Assembly (NCBI RefSeq): GCF_003073045.1
Contig: NC_037596.1
Location: 12,149,950 to 12,213,949 of the forward strand
Direction: 5' to 3'
DNA: 64,000 nucleotides
Source of the DNA: Pomacea canaliculata
Taxonomy: Eukaryota; Mollusca; Gastropoda; Architaenioglossa; Ampullariidae
The position numbers and the translations under genes were made by a program. Within the stretch, counting starts at the first letter, position 1. Each line of letters starts with the position of its first letter. Below, piece by piece: positions 11,169 through 24,410 of this stretch. Below the pieces are notes generated by a model. The model was not told the DNA's origin and did no database searches. It worked only from the letters and a program-made list of their open reading frames with translations.

Positions 11169-12072
11169 GTCAGTACAAAAACACATTCAAGTTTACTCTT
11201 GAGTCTACTAAAGTACTGTACGTGACAACGGAACCACATACCGACCCAAGAGTAACTGAATTTCATATATGTACTGTGATATCAGTTTAAAACAGGATGT
11301 GACAAGTGATAATCGTAGCATGCCGACGCTCAAAGTGATTCTTTCGTGTTAGTTAAGGAAAACCGGAAAATATAAAGAAAACGATAGTGGTCTTTTTTAA
11401 AGTTACAGACGACACGATTTAATAAATGTTAAGAAAATAGTCATTTTTTTCTCTTCTTTTTTCTCAGTAGAAGCTGACACAGAAATGAGGAAAACAGAAA
11501 ACATGTATTTCCAAAGCCAGCTGTTTCATCTATAAGATTTTTTAGTGATATAACGTACTAAAATGTAGTATGTTATAATTGTTATACTTTGCTGCTGTAA
11601 AAACCAATTATGTAAATCTTCAGCAGAATATAAACATCCTAATGGTGAACGCACTGACCCCTCCACTGCAACAGAAACAATGGTAAGGTTTCAGCTCAAG
11701 CAATTTTTAACAGCAATACTCAGTATCTCTGGTTTGCCGTCTTCATCTACAGCATAAATGATATACTCTGTTAGTATGGTTAAAGACTAAATAGAGAACA
11801 TTTAATCTTGTTTTTAATAAATTAAACCTAACCATGGCGTTTAATAAATTAGAGAATATTTCCAGCAAAATATCCCTTAAAATTTTAGCAATGTAAAATG
11901 GCTGACAGGTAAAAATTAAAGAGCGTGGGTACGAAAGTTGGTCTCACATAAAGTTCTTTACATCCATTTATTTTTACTGAGTGGGTGAACGCATTATGCA
12001 ATGTTGTAGATTTTCTGAAAATCAAAACTAGCTTACCAACCAGTTGTTACTCTTTTATCACTTCTGTGAAAG

Positions 12073-12239
12073 GAGATGGCATCCACTTCGGTTGTAGAAA
12101 TACCTATGGATTGATCTATGGGGACCTAGAGATGTCAAGTGCGAGGACTGATGTCATCATCGGGTCAGGGTCGACAACAGAGTACGCGACTATCCACCTC
12201 ACCGCCATCAACATTAACGACGAGGACGCCAGCCACTAA
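12073..12239 (+). CDS. Gene A cytoplasmic last exon with ITIM-like and ITSM-like motifs
   Basis: Open from the acceptor GTGAAAG to a TAA at 12239. It contains LIYGDL (12111-12128), matching the ITIM consensus [SIVL]xYxx[ILV], and TEYATI (12177-12194), matching the ITSM consensus TxYxx[VI]. In vertebrate inhibitory receptors phosphorylated ITIMs recruit SH2 phosphatases; whether that happens here is inference. The YG-x-L core is shared with the tails of genes B and C, which supports membership of the same family. The pyrimidine tract before the acceptor is weak. Confidence 0.5.
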
Positions 12240-15200
12240 GACATCAACCACACTGTTACTGCCCCACAACCTTGTTGCTGCTCGGAGAAATATACCTTCA
12301 AAGGGAATCAAGACACGAGGGTTTACTGACTGCAGAACAAAATAGGGAAAAGATCACTGTGTTGCACGACAATGAAATATGTTGTTATGTTGCAATAATG
12401 ATTAGATGAAATTTATAATATCAAACAATGATGATGGTGAATATGAAGATTATGCCGTGGATAAAGCAATATGTCCGAAGAGCGAGAAGTACAAATTTTG
12501 TTCATAAGACCTTTTCGATAGTGCTTAGAGATAAAATATGCAATCTGTATTTGTAATGCACCTGCATGATTTATTTAGCATTAACTCCTCTATTGTTCCT
12601 ATTACCACACTCCTCAGTTTATCAGTTTAATTGTTACGATTTCAAGGTGTAATGATAATGTAGTACATATGGTTTTCTCCGTTGTTATATACACTTGAAG
12701 CTCACTGGCAAATTTAATTGAAAGATGTGTTGTGGCGCACTTCCTCCTGTTCTCTCTTATTTCCTCTTTGAAGCACACTTGGATTATCAAACTCCAGCAG
12801 GAACTGTGGCGATCGTAGTATTATTAGCCAGAAAATGAAGGTCCATCTGAAAGTAAGCTTATAATGTTTACTGAGTCAATGTCAGTATCATGCATGTGTA
12901 TTAATTAATACCGTATTTCCTCAAAGCACAACAGGATTTATGCGCTTATTTATGTTGAAATGGTATTAGCCAATACTTGATACTCAAATACATTGTGTCG
13001 CATATTGAATTATTGAATTAGGAGAAGTTTGTCCTTATTCTTTGATACTTTAGAGACCCCAGTTAACATCTTTTGAATCCTATAAACATTAGAAATAAGC
13101 TTGCTTAATAGCAAAATTTACGAACAAAAGAGTGTCCAAGACCTTGCCAAAGGCGAAAAGAATATTCTAGCTAACTAAATTCAATCGGTGTAGAGTTGGA
13201 AAGATTGGTTGTATGATGTTTAGCGTTTCATTTCGCTTATACATACTACCGTCCTCTTTTACTGATGAGTTTTTTCACAAGTCTTTACATGTCCATCTGA
13301 AGTAGATCCTTTTAAAAAGGTGATAGATATGAAATTTTCGTATTCAATTGAAGCACTTTAAAAAAAAACACTTTTCTAGTTCCTGTATCTTTGTCTTTTT
13401 TTCTATCACCCCTTCTCTCTCTCTCTCGCTCTCTTTGTCTTTTATTTTTATCTTGTCGCGTTAGCATCGAATTTTGAATTTCCCAATACGAAGTAATATC
13501 TGACAACATGAAGACTACTACAAGTTATGTACTTCGAACCTTAGAGTGTTTGTTTTCTACACTGGAAATAAGAAGCGCAGAATACACACTACGCAATTAT
13601 CTCTTTCTGTGTGTGTGAAAGGTCGAAGTTCCCGAACTTTAGAAGAGGAAAAACAATGAGGAAAAATCTGATCAGAGATGGTGATGGCTATAACGCATCA
13701 CTCTCATATGACCATACTAAGCTTTTCATATAGCTTTATCTGGTAATAGGAAAAAATATCATTTTTGATGGTTACATTCCTTTCTTTGAGTACCTACCAG
13801 ATGACTTGACTATATGGAGTTATTTCGACTAGGTACCTCAATTCCAGTTACTCACTCTCACTAGGTCAGACCTGACCAGTAAATAGGGGAAACATAATTT
13901 TACCAACTCGCCCCCACCCCATCCCGCCCTTGCTTATCAAGAAAAAGCACGTGACTGCGAAATAACTGTTCAGTGCTAATAATACATCTCTATAATTTTT
14001 CCTCTTCCTTGGCTTTTTTGAGAGATATTCAATCGTTAACTAATATTGGGAAGTTTTTGTGCAAAGTTACAATTAAAAACGTTAATCACATTTTGATCAG
14101 GATATTCCTAAATTATTTCAATGAAAGGCAAGTGTGCATTTTTAAGTTCTCAGAACAAGATTGTAAATAAGAAAACTTCTGTGTCGGAGATTCTTGTGGG
14201 TTAGCACATTCATGGATAAGTTTAAGTTGCAATAGCAACATCTACTGGTTTAGCTGGGACAATATCTTAAACTTCACAACATTCAGGATGTCATCGTGTT
14301 GACCTCACCGTGAGCATCGATGTGACTGTAGGCTTGATGTCAGAAAATACTTCATTCAGATTTCTAAAGAGATAGTGTAGACAAGTCAGTTTAAAACAGG
14401 GAAATAGATATATCTTAAAATGCGAAGTATTTTACTTTAACTATTTTCTTTAAAAGTAGACAAAAAACCTCGTATAATCGTTATGGTTCTATTTACGTTG
14501 TAAGCAGAATTAGTGTAGCATTTGTAAAATCCTCCTTTACAAATAAGGATATGATCATTATGGAGTGTCTTTTCTCAAAGTAGTATCAATATTTTCAAAT
14601 AATAAATTGCCTACAGCAATCATGTGCACACTTTTGAGGTATCTAAACAAACCAACATAAATTTACACTGAACAGTTAACAGTTAAAATTCCAGACGAAA
14701 AAAGAAGTGAAAAAGGTTCACAGGACTTTCCTGTTGAGACCTATAAAAAAAAAAGGAAACTGCCAAAAATACCCTCCCCTTTCTTGTGAGTAGATCCGTA
14801 TTTGCAAATATGCAGTAGGAAAGTAAACAGGTTCAATTGTCATTTTTCTTTTGTTCGGTTGGCGGAACTTTGCTATACTCTAATGCAAATTCTTTTATGA
14901 AAAAAAAACCCCACTTTGTTGGGGTTAAGACCACTTATATATGTGGCTCACGTAAGCTTTAAGTAGAAGTAAACAAACAATCCCAGTTGACAACGTTAAA
15001 AATATGCTGTGCACAACAGCACATTATAAGGTCTTTGAGTAGTTATTTTCTACATTCTCTCTCTCCTAACCCTTTATGCCTGCAGAAGGTCAAGGCAACC
15101 AAATGTGTAGTATAGGTTCTGTAGCGTGTACCGTTGACAGTGCTTGTTCCTTCCACCCTGCATACCCTTCCACCATGAACGTATATGCTAGTGTGTCGTA

Positions 15201-16413
15201 CGTGTGTCCTCGTCGCGTGAATGTGTATCATAAGCGCGAGTGAGATTTGTGTTTTCCAGAGTAGTCGTGATCGACCTCAGAGAGAGAGAGAACACACGTG
15301 AAGATCCGTGAAACTGGTGCACCGTTAGAAAAGATATTATAGTCTGAGATAGTCAAGCAGGGTCTTTTGTGGACTCCAAGGTACCCTGAGTTCAAATTTA
15401 TGCAGCAATGCAGTACAGTTAATTCATTTCGTCTTTGACGGACAATCCTTACGGGGGAGACGATGACGTCACGAGAATTATCTTACAATTATTATATACA
15501 TCGTCTGCTGCAATGTATGATTTTTTTAAAAACCCTTGTACGTAATATAATGTTGCAATAGAGAATAAAATAGTTGCGATTGTTTGAAAACATCATTTGA
15601 TTGAATGTTGCTCCACGCGTCCATTCAGATTTTTTTCACAGGCTTGGCCTTACTGTCTAGAGAGCTCTACTTAAAGGCCGGCTACTCTCCCATTATCCGT
15701 TACATTTTTTGCTTTGTCGATAGCTTTTTAAAAAAACGTGGAACCACGAATGCCATGTCGAAAAAAGTGGCAACCAGCTGGTATGGTCATTGTAACGAAT
15801 GAAAAAGGACGGAGAGTGAGATGTAAGGTGCGATATACTGGACAGCAGATTGTGGATTTTATTAAGAGTAACAAAGGAGATCGGATAAACCAGCCTCAGG
15901 CAGCCAGCAAATAACCAGATTCTACAAGCAGAAAGTGGTATAAAAATATTCTTTCCTTTTTCCTTTTTGAGTAATGAGAACAACAGGAGATTTGATGTGA
16001 GATAAACTCAGTTTTTTTCAGATACTTTATTCAGTACATGTTATGGAGAATGGATCCAAGCAAAAGTGCCTATTATAGTAGCATTCAATAAATAAATAGC
16101 TCTTGGACCAAACGGTCGTACGAAAGTCGTAAAGAAAGCAACAGCATGGCACAGCAATAAAGCGTGAATGACTGGCTAAAAAGGTTGATGTATCATAATA
16201 AAAGAGTGAAATAAAGCAATTAGAAATTAGTGGTCCCATGATTTAATCTTTTTCCATAATATTGTTTTCCATGTTAACATCATTCACTAAAATGCACCAT
16301 TGATTTTAATCTTACAGGAACTTATCAGTATTGTAGTTTTAATTGTACACTGTTAGGAACCACCTTGTGTCATCAATTCAACCTTTACCTTTGCTTACCT
16401 TGCATTTTTGCAG
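12240..16413. other. Intergenic, no supported gene
   Basis: AT-rich sequence with short low-complexity tracts: (CT)n at 13405-13435 and (GA)n at 15279-15291. A segment near 15120-15180 resembles one at 20690-20760 (both with TTGTTCC and TCCACCC), perhaps a dispersed repeat. I see no coding exon. Confidence 0.3.
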
Positions 16414-19380
16414 TGTTAGTAGATACGCCACATATAACTGAAGATACCAGCCACAAAAAGAGAAAGATTTGTGAAGCTGAAGTGTGGCAGGAAATACCAG
16501 ACGAAATGGTTGAAGTCATCAGTTCCCATGGTAAGGCAATCAGAAGGATGAATGCATATTTATTAATGGTATCCTGGTGCATTTGTAAGTTGTGTTTATT
16601 TTATGAGCTGTTTATGTGGGATTTTTACAGAATGTCTTTGTGCCTGTCTTTCGAGAGGCTTCCCTTGCACAAGGGCATGTCTGTGATACAAAATATTGCA
16701 GAAAAATAACAGTTTTTGATGCATTAGGTCAGTGAATGTGTGGTATGACAGTGATATATATGTATTAATATTAGTATATTAAAACAATAATTTTAAACAC
16801 ATTTCAATATTTGAACTATTTGCGATATAATGGAAATTTCTTTTCCAATTACTTAATTTTATAATACAAATAGCCACATTTTGATAGTTATATAACTAAA
16901 TAAGAATGTTGAGTTGTTTGTGAATATCTTATGTCTAATTCACTTAGGTAGATATGTTTGACCCAGTGCCTTTCCCCATAAAGTACTATTAATTAGCATT
17001 ACTCATATAGTAATTTTCATTTTAAGAGTTTGTAAAAGTCTCTAAGAACAGACTAAAATCCACAAAAATAATACAAAAAAGTGAATTTAATGTTATTAAT
17101 TTAAAGCTCACAAATGTTAAAATTGTATTTGTTTGTATTGTATATATTATTGTGTTACAGTGTATGAGATAATAATAGATTGTAAAATAATACTGTGCAA
17201 GAAAGTACAAGGAAACTAAGAAATGGTGAATTAAGAATGCTTGTAAATTTTTATAGTTATGAAGAAATGTGGTACATGCTACACTGTTCTAGAAAGATAT
17301 CACATTGTAGCAGCAAATTTCTGTAGCTGCGAATCCGAAGCAGTCACTCTGATACAAAAAGGTCTGTGGAAAGCAACACCATCAAATCCACAGACAGCCT
17401 TCAGCATTGAATTGATGGAAACATGTAGAGTGCTGCAACTGGAAGGGCATCTATCCCTCCAAAAATTCTGTAACGCTATGACCAAGAGGATAAATTTTAT
17501 GCACAACCTAAGAAACAGCACAAACTTGTACAAGGCACTTGGTAAACATTGGACTTTAATCATTGGTCACATGTCTGGAAAATACCATATTACTAATTAT
17601 GCTTGAAATGAATGATAGGCCTTTGTCTAAACCTTTTTTATTTAATACCTGATTTTACTGGAATGCATAGGGCTTGCACTTTACTTTATTTCTGGCAGAA
17701 GTCGTTGAGTGCATATTCCACATCATTTGACTTTTTCTTTTTCTTTTTGTGTGTGTGATTCTTTTATTAGCCAAGACATTAGCTGCAAAACTTAAAAAGG
17801 CAAGAGAGCTCCAGTTAAAAGGGAAGGCGATTATCCAAGACACTGAAAGGAAGTGTAACTAATTGTTTATTTTTATCCAGTAAGGACAACAATTCATTTT
17901 GTCAAATTTACATCTTTTCCATTCATTTCACTATTTGGTCATCTACAGCAAACAATGGCTATGTGTCACATGTGGTCTGCAAAGTACAAGAAATTACAGG
18001 CAGTTTGAGCATATTAGTGTTGTCTCTTTAAACATTAAATGCATATTTTTTATTTGGTTTTGTTTTCAGATGAAGGAACTGCAGAAACATGGCTGCATAT
18101 GCTAAGACAGAATTTGACAGCCAGTTCGGAGAATGGTATGCATGAAACTGTACATCATAAATACACAGTAATATAATTAACATTTAAATGGACTTTTACA
18201 TTGTAGACTTGCAGGGTGTTTGTGTAGTGTAAACATTACTCTCTGTCAAGACAGCAGGATAGAAAGTTGGTTGTGGTGTAAAAATGACATATATAGAACA
18301 GGAGATTGGGTGCTTTCACACCTCCACATCATTCTGCACTTACCCATAGCATTTGGAGGTGATTATTTTAGTGAATGATTATACCAAAGTATTCAGAAAT
18401 AATCCCTTTAGCACATATTGTTTCTGTGTATGTTAAAGATGTAGCAGTTAGGCAACCATTATAAGTTAACATTTGGCTCTGTTGTAGGGCTTTCAGCCAA
18501 AGATGCATTAATGGAAAAAGGCAAGAAACTGTCAACAGAACGCCAACATCTATCAACACTTATTAAACGCTGGTGTGTACTTTATTATCATGGATAAGAT
18601 TAGGCTCTGAGTTATTCAGGCTATAACAGAATTTGCTGTAGTATTGTTTTATATTGCTATTATAAAAAATGCAAAATATACTATATTTTGTATGCAAACT
18701 ATTTTTTGCTCATGATCACCTGTTTATTGCATTGTAGCTTAATTGTTCTTGATATGGCTTGTGGAAATGTTTTAATCTGATTGATGTCTTTTCACTTCAT
18801 GCACACAATCTGCATAGATGGCCAGAAAACTGCTGTTCCTCTGATGAAGAAGCTACAAACGAACAGCAAGCAGCTGCAGGCTCTTTCAGATGAGCTAAAA
18901 GCAAAAGGTGTCCACTTTACAGTTGCCCAACTGGCAGACCCAGAGTCGTCAGTGTATGATCAAAATTTGCCTCATCTAAACAAGGACCAGATACATGCAG
19001 CCAACTGCATTGCTGAACTATGCCGAGCCCAAGAAGAAGAACGCATAATTCAAGATGTCAACTTGTTTCAGCAATGGTTGGTAAATCAAAATATGTCTTA
19101 GGTCAGTTATATACCCCAGCTGCTCGCAATGACAAGGCCTTGCAGTATCTCAGATGTAAGCAAACTTAATATAAAAACACAGTTAAAAGAGCTTCATATC
19201 ATGTTTGATCAAGAGTCAGGACTTGAACAAGTCACTGTTGACTATACTGTAACCAAGTTGTTGTCAGCGTCCCAATTTCACAAGCCATTTCCCGAAGACA
19301 CCTTTGATGTAACTGAAGAGACAGATATCAGAAGTGATTATGAATCTGATTTGGATATTGATGACTTTGATGGGAATTAA
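16414..19380 (+). pseudogene. KDZ-family transposase-derived gene with introns, catalytic core absent
   Basis: Six exon blocks: 16414-16530, 17257-17541, 17771-about 17850, 18070-18135, 18488-18574 and 18818-19380. Exon 2 carries a CxC module (KKCGTCY, HIVAANFCSCESEA) followed by LIQKGLWKATPSNPQTAFS and LSLQKFCNAMT, the N-terminal signature of Kyakuja-Dileera-Zisupton transposases. Junctions 1-2, 2-3, 4-5 and 5-6 keep phase. The later exons are helical and charged (LMEKGKKLSTERQHLSTLIK, QLQALSDELKAKGVHFTVAQ), fitting the family's C-terminus. The roughly 400-residue catalytic domain expected between exons 2 and 4 is not there. The last exon has an in-frame TAG at 19099 followed by open acidic sequence to 19380. 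The junction 3-4 does not keep phase as I read it. So this is a decayed element, or a host gene derived from one. Confidence 0.6.
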
Positions 19381-21177
19381 CTGTATACATTTCATTTTTC
19401 ATGTACGAGATTGTGTCAAATTGATTATCTATGCTTATGAATTTTTTTTTTTTAGAATTTCTTCTCAATAAAAATAACGTACATGATTGAAGTCGTACGT
19501 TAAAGATATGAAGTTTCAAAACACCACATCTGCACCTCATTTTGTCAGAAATCTGTCATTGACCAATTTTTGATGACTACATAAGAATAGCAGCATTGAC
19601 CACATTATTGTTTGCAAAATATAAACTATTATGAGTAGTATCTCGGAGCTAAGTTCCATATTCACTATCTCATTGAATTTTGTTTCTTAATTCACTTTGT
19701 GCATGTACCTTATTGTGTGTAGTCTATCTTCATGTATTGTGTTCCCTGCACATGTTCCGGGCATGGTTACATTTATTCTGTGGCAAAAGGCATCTACTAA
19801 GGTTATATTGTTGAAAACATTTTTTTGATGTAATTCACACCTGATTTGCCATTTTGACAGTATATGCAAGTTTTAGTTATGCTCAACTAGCGACTTTGGT
19901 GATAAGATGTTAAAGTGTGGTCTTCACACATGTTAAAAAATGCTATGAAAGGAATGCTGTGCACATTTTGCAGTTTCTGTGTTCATGATGTATGTATAGC
20001 TGTGTGCAGATTCTCATGTGTGTTTTTTTGTTGGCACAAAGCAGGGGTTTACATAGTGTGACAGGAAAATGGATTTAGCAATTCTGAAAAAGTTTTTGGC
20101 TCAAATAATGATATACTCACTATCATTTTCCCACATGAGCACCAACCTTCTGAAGAATCTTTTCAGTGGTGGTTGAGCCTTTTTCCAGTCCGCTGTACTA
20201 TTAATTTCAAATTTATTCATAGAACACGTCAAGTTTCTTGAGCAAACCAGTATTTTACAACAAAAAACAGAAATAGCTTATTTTGAAATAAAAATTATCG
20301 TTAGAGTATGCAGGAGAAAAACAGTGGATGAAGAGTGTGAGGGAGAAAATGAAGAAAGAAGAATAAACAACTGATTATTCTAGAAGCAAAAGTTCTTGTT
20401 TTCTTTTTGTGTGTGTGTGGATAACTTGTAAAAATTGCATACAAGGGAAATAACTTACTTTTAAGCTGCATCTTTGTCCAACGCATTATTTAATGAGTTG
20501 TCTCACCTTTTCTCATCACATTGTTGAACTTGTTCTATTAGCACAATGCAAAGCAGTCATGTTAATGATGTTATTTACCTATGGGACTGCTTGTTGGCAT
20601 AGTTGAGTGTATTCGATTAATCTACTTGATAGTTCTATTAAAATACATAAAACATATCTTGGCACTAATATTTATATTGTAGCGGGAGTGCTTGTTTAGG
20701 CAGCAGGTACCACTGACATTACTTGTTCCCTCCACCCCGTTCCTCTTTTACCTGTTTAAGTTGGTCATGCAAAAGGTGATGTAGCACTCAAACTTCAGAA
20801 GTCAGTGGTTGCACCTGTTTACCGAAAGGGGGTTGGTCCTGCTTGGAAAAGCAGTAAAACTTTGGTTCTGAGTATGAGAACACAAGCTATACTGCCTATA
20901 TTTGACTACACTGCCGCAAGATGTCTTAGTCCCACTGGAAAGTGGCTCAGATCACTCAACCCCAAGGTGGGAAAAGCTATATCATATTTGGATATTATAA
21001 TATATTTGGATTCGTTATATATTCATTATTTTTCATGAATTCATAACAATCTATCAGCCATTCATATTAATTGATTGTCTTGGTCACAGTTTGCTTTCCT
21101 TTATATTCTACATTTTACATTTACCATGCCTTTTACATAACAAAAATTATGTTTTTAATTTTGTTTAGTCAGTGATA
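19381..21177. other. Intergenic, no supported gene
   Basis: AT-rich. An open frame at 20805-21038 has no start context, splice signal or recognisable motif and is not called. Confidence 0.3.
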
Positions 21178-21450
21178 AAGGTTTCAATTTAACTTAAGTT
21201 CTTTCATGAAATAGTTGTCTTTTACATAGTCCAAATTATCTCCCTTTGACCACTGGGTGTAAGAACGTTTTGTAAAGGTTTCATTTTAAGTTCTTTCATG
21301 AAATAGTTGTCTTTTACATAGTCCAAATTATCTCCCTTTGACCACTGGGTGTAAGAATGTTTTTTAAAGGTTTCATTTTAAGTTCTTTCATGAAATAGTT
21401 GTCTTTTACATAGTCCAAATTATCTCCCTTTGACCACTGGGTGTAAGAAT
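21178..21450. repeat. Tandem repeat, three copies of a 92-bp unit
   Basis: TCCCTTTGACCACTGGGTGT recurs at 21241, 21333 and 21425, exactly 92 bases apart, each preceded by the same AAGTTCTTTCATGAAATAGT block. Copies differ by a few bases only, so the array is young. Confidence 0.9.
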
Positions 21451-24146
21451 CATCTGCCTTACAAATTGAGTGTAGGTTATAGTAGGTATTAACTCAGAAT
21501 TCTTACAGTAGAAATAAACGAAGAATGTGGAAGAAGACAGAATATTTTAATAATTTGTCTGTAGATTATTTGGTTGAATCAAGATACGTCAAGTGGTTTA
21601 GGAATTCTTAATGGAGATGTTATGTTTTAATCCACCCTCATAGGGTCCAAACCTCAAACACACGCACACAAACACACACATTGTTACTATGACAGACATG
21701 CACAGCTCCGTGGGCTACATTTAATGGATATGCAAATATTTAACCAAGCGTACATGTTTATGATTAAGTTATTTTGCATGAGTAGTCACATTGCAGTGGG
21801 TGTACGTGTGTCTGTTCATTAATTTAAATAGAAAAATGTTTCAAAAAAAAAAAAATAAAATATGAAAAGTCATATACATTTACACAGACATGCAGACATG
21901 TGCAGTCACTCACATATGAACATGCAAGCACATTGAAATGGTTGCATCTTCATGACAGATTATTTATGTGTATGCCTGTGTGTAAAATCTTATGTGCTTG
22001 CTTTGCAGTTTTGTAAGAATGGCTGCATGTTTGGTTGAATATATGTGTAATTTATCTTGTGGATATGTGCAGACCATTGTATGCATACTTGTCCATGATG
22101 TGTTTGTGTATGAATATGCATATGAGATACAATCTACAAACTTATGCGCATATAAACAGACATGAATATGCACTCATACATACATGTGCAGTCATACTGT
22201 ATGAAATAACCAAGCACATTCAATCCGTTACATCTTCATGAGAGAATGTTTGTTTATTTGTATGTTTATGTGCATAAACCAGTAAAACAGGAGAAAAGGT
22301 CTACAAGGCATTAACAATCCACCACCAAACAAATACACCCACAATATGAGGGAAGAGAAGAATTTGTCATGCCAATTGTAATACTTTATTGTCCATTAAA
22401 ACAGGCTGATTTTTAAAATTCTGCTTTTCTTTTAAGTTTACTCCCTTTTTAAGCAAAAAAGAAGCCAGTAACTTAAAATGTGTCTTGCATTAAATATCTC
22501 CTTTCCAATGTTTGTGTTCTAAAATATGCTTTACAGTGAAAAAAATAATATGTTGCTTGTTATCTAGGACTTCTAATGCACAGCAACATGAAATCTTAAC
22601 TATCAAACAGGAAGTACAGCTGGAGGCTGTGTAAATCTAGTGTTATTGATGAAAAATTTCGATTGATAAAATTCTCTCACAAGTCAAGTATAGTTGGGAT
22701 TAGACATTTGTACAGCACTAGGAAGAAGAGATCATTATTTTTCATATGTTCACATTTGAAACTGATATGGAACTGTTTGAAATCTTTTCATTATAACATA
22801 GTTAAAATTATAAAAAGAAAGTGATCTTAGAAAATAATTTGTCACTTCAGCAACAAAAATAATAAAAATTTGTAGAGCACTTTTTCCCTGGTAGAGATTA
22901 GCTCAACTTGCTGTAAGTATAAAAGCTTACAAACACAGACCAACAATCAACCATGTATCTATACACAGACACACAAGCACCAGCAAAACATATGACATCT
23001 AAAAGAAATTTAAAAGCACAATAAAAATAAAACAATCATGAATCAATCACCTTATATTGTGTGAAAACAATAAAGTCTTAAAGACAAAAGTTAAAACTTT
23101 ACATTTGGGATTGAGATGACCAAAATGAATTTGACTGAAGGAGGTGTACATTAATTTTTTTCCCTAATAGTAAAAACCTGTTTCATTTTCAGTTTTTCAA
23201 AAATCATTATTCTCATCACTTCCAAGTCCTATAGTAGCATTTACAACTTACCTCCCTTTGACTATCAGCTAAGATCTTTTGTTCTTATATCATCATGTAT
23301 CACGTGGACAGAACAAACTATAAATGAGCAATATGGAAAATAGAATTATGAGTGAAACTTTAGCAAGTGAATTTTGAAACTTCAATCTTCATACAAAGTA
23401 AAATCTGAGCGCAGAGATGTTATGATCAAAGAGACACTGATATATAGAAATTCATATGAAATGAATGTGAATATATCTTGCACATGCCTGTTACCAGTAT
23501 AAAGACACGCACAAACACTTTCTCTCAGAAATACATGTAGACCAGTTATTTACCTGCACACATGCACGCAAATTTATTTACAAATTTATTTTGGATTTGT
23601 ATAGTTTTGTGTATGACTGTACACCCTGTTGTCGATGGGGAAGAGATGTGTTCACATGCTAGGAACTGAGTCAGTGACACAGGGCATCAAAATCAATGGG
23701 CATATAAACATATTACAAGGCTTATAAATCAATGTGAAACAATGCAATGAGTAAGCTATAATCTAGTCTCAGAAACTATTACAGTATGGTGTACAATGAT
23801 GTCACCATGTCTGTAACAGTACTCTAACACAATTTAATGTATCTGCCTTTCCTCATCCATAATCATATAGGTTTTGTCTACAAGTTTGTTAGTTTAAAAC
23901 AGTTGACCTCTAACTATTAAAGATATTTCTCCACTAACAGTATCAAGTATCTCACATTTCTCAGTTAATGTAGGAAACAGTTTATACTTAAAATAATGCT
24001 GAATCAGGTACGTGGAGTCATCACATCTCAGCAAAATATTATAGTTTTCTAGTCAAATCTCCACTAAAATCAACACATTCACTCACAAATAGCCTACAAT
24101 AAATAGCATTATCAGAAATAATTATTCTCTCTAATAGAGAACTAAT
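21451..24146. other. Intergenic, low-complexity AT-rich sequence
   Basis: Contains CA-rich stretches and an imperfect repeat pair (about 21895-21985 and 22180-22275, both with ACATGTGCAGTCA, CAAGCACATT and ACATCTTCATGA/GCATCTTCATGA). No exon is supported. Confidence 0.35.
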
Positions 24147-24410
24147 TTATAATCTTTTACAAACCTCTCCTGACACATGCTTATGATCATGACATGAACC
24201 TGGTATTTTTGACAGTGTGTTCTGCTTGCAGGCTTTTTTAAGCCCTTTAATTGTATGACCATGTTCAAGGAAGCTTATTACTGAACCCCCAATAAACTCG
24301 ACAGCACATAGATGAAGGGTTAAGCACTGATGATGTAATTCCATTCCAAATAACCAGACACTACACTCCTGTCCATGTTTATCTGGTATAGTGCAAACAT
24401 AAGAATAATA
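24147..24410 (-). CDS. Cysteine-rich exon-like ORF, unrecognised (weak Ly6/uPAR-like look)
   Basis: The minus strand is open over about 87 codons to a TAA at 24147. It reads SYVCTIPDKHGQECSVWLFG, then QCLTLHLCAVEFIGG, FLEHGHTIKGLKKACKQN and CHDHKHVSGEVCKRL. Cysteines are spread through the whole stretch, with hydrophobic beta-like runs between. Order and spacing vaguely recall Ly6/uPAR domains, but the hallmark terminal CN and the GC after IKG are missing. No signal peptide exon or clear acceptor was found. It lies just downstream of gene B on the same strand. Treat as a candidate last exon of unknown function. Confidence 0.35.
   Translation of the reverse strand, partial: YYSYVCTIPDKHGQECSVWLFGMELHHQCLTLHLCAVEFIGGSVISFLEHGHTIKGLKKACKQNTLSKIPGSCHDHKHVSGEVCKRL

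Larger units (their letters stand above)
10885..12239 (+). pseudogene. Gene A: Ig-receptor paralogue, 5' and Ig3 exons missing, frameshifted
   Basis: Three exon-like blocks: an Ig-like exon (10885-11168), a linker exon (11624-11682, SEYKHPNGERTDPSTATETM, GTAAGG donor) and a last exon (about 12073-12239). The Ig exon is homologous to the second Ig exon of genes B and C, with NGEEV, LLDEGQAVSVTC, CEQDWPVVWCEG and NRSLYFL in order. Near 10996 a one-base deletion shifts the frame; reading across it restores the TFRL segment shared with gene B. No signal peptide, N-terminal domain, third Ig or TM exon is visible nearby, and the linker ends in phase 0 while the tail exon needs phase 1. So this is a decayed gene or a fragment lacking exons. 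Unlike B and C it lies on the plus strand. Confidence 0.6.
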
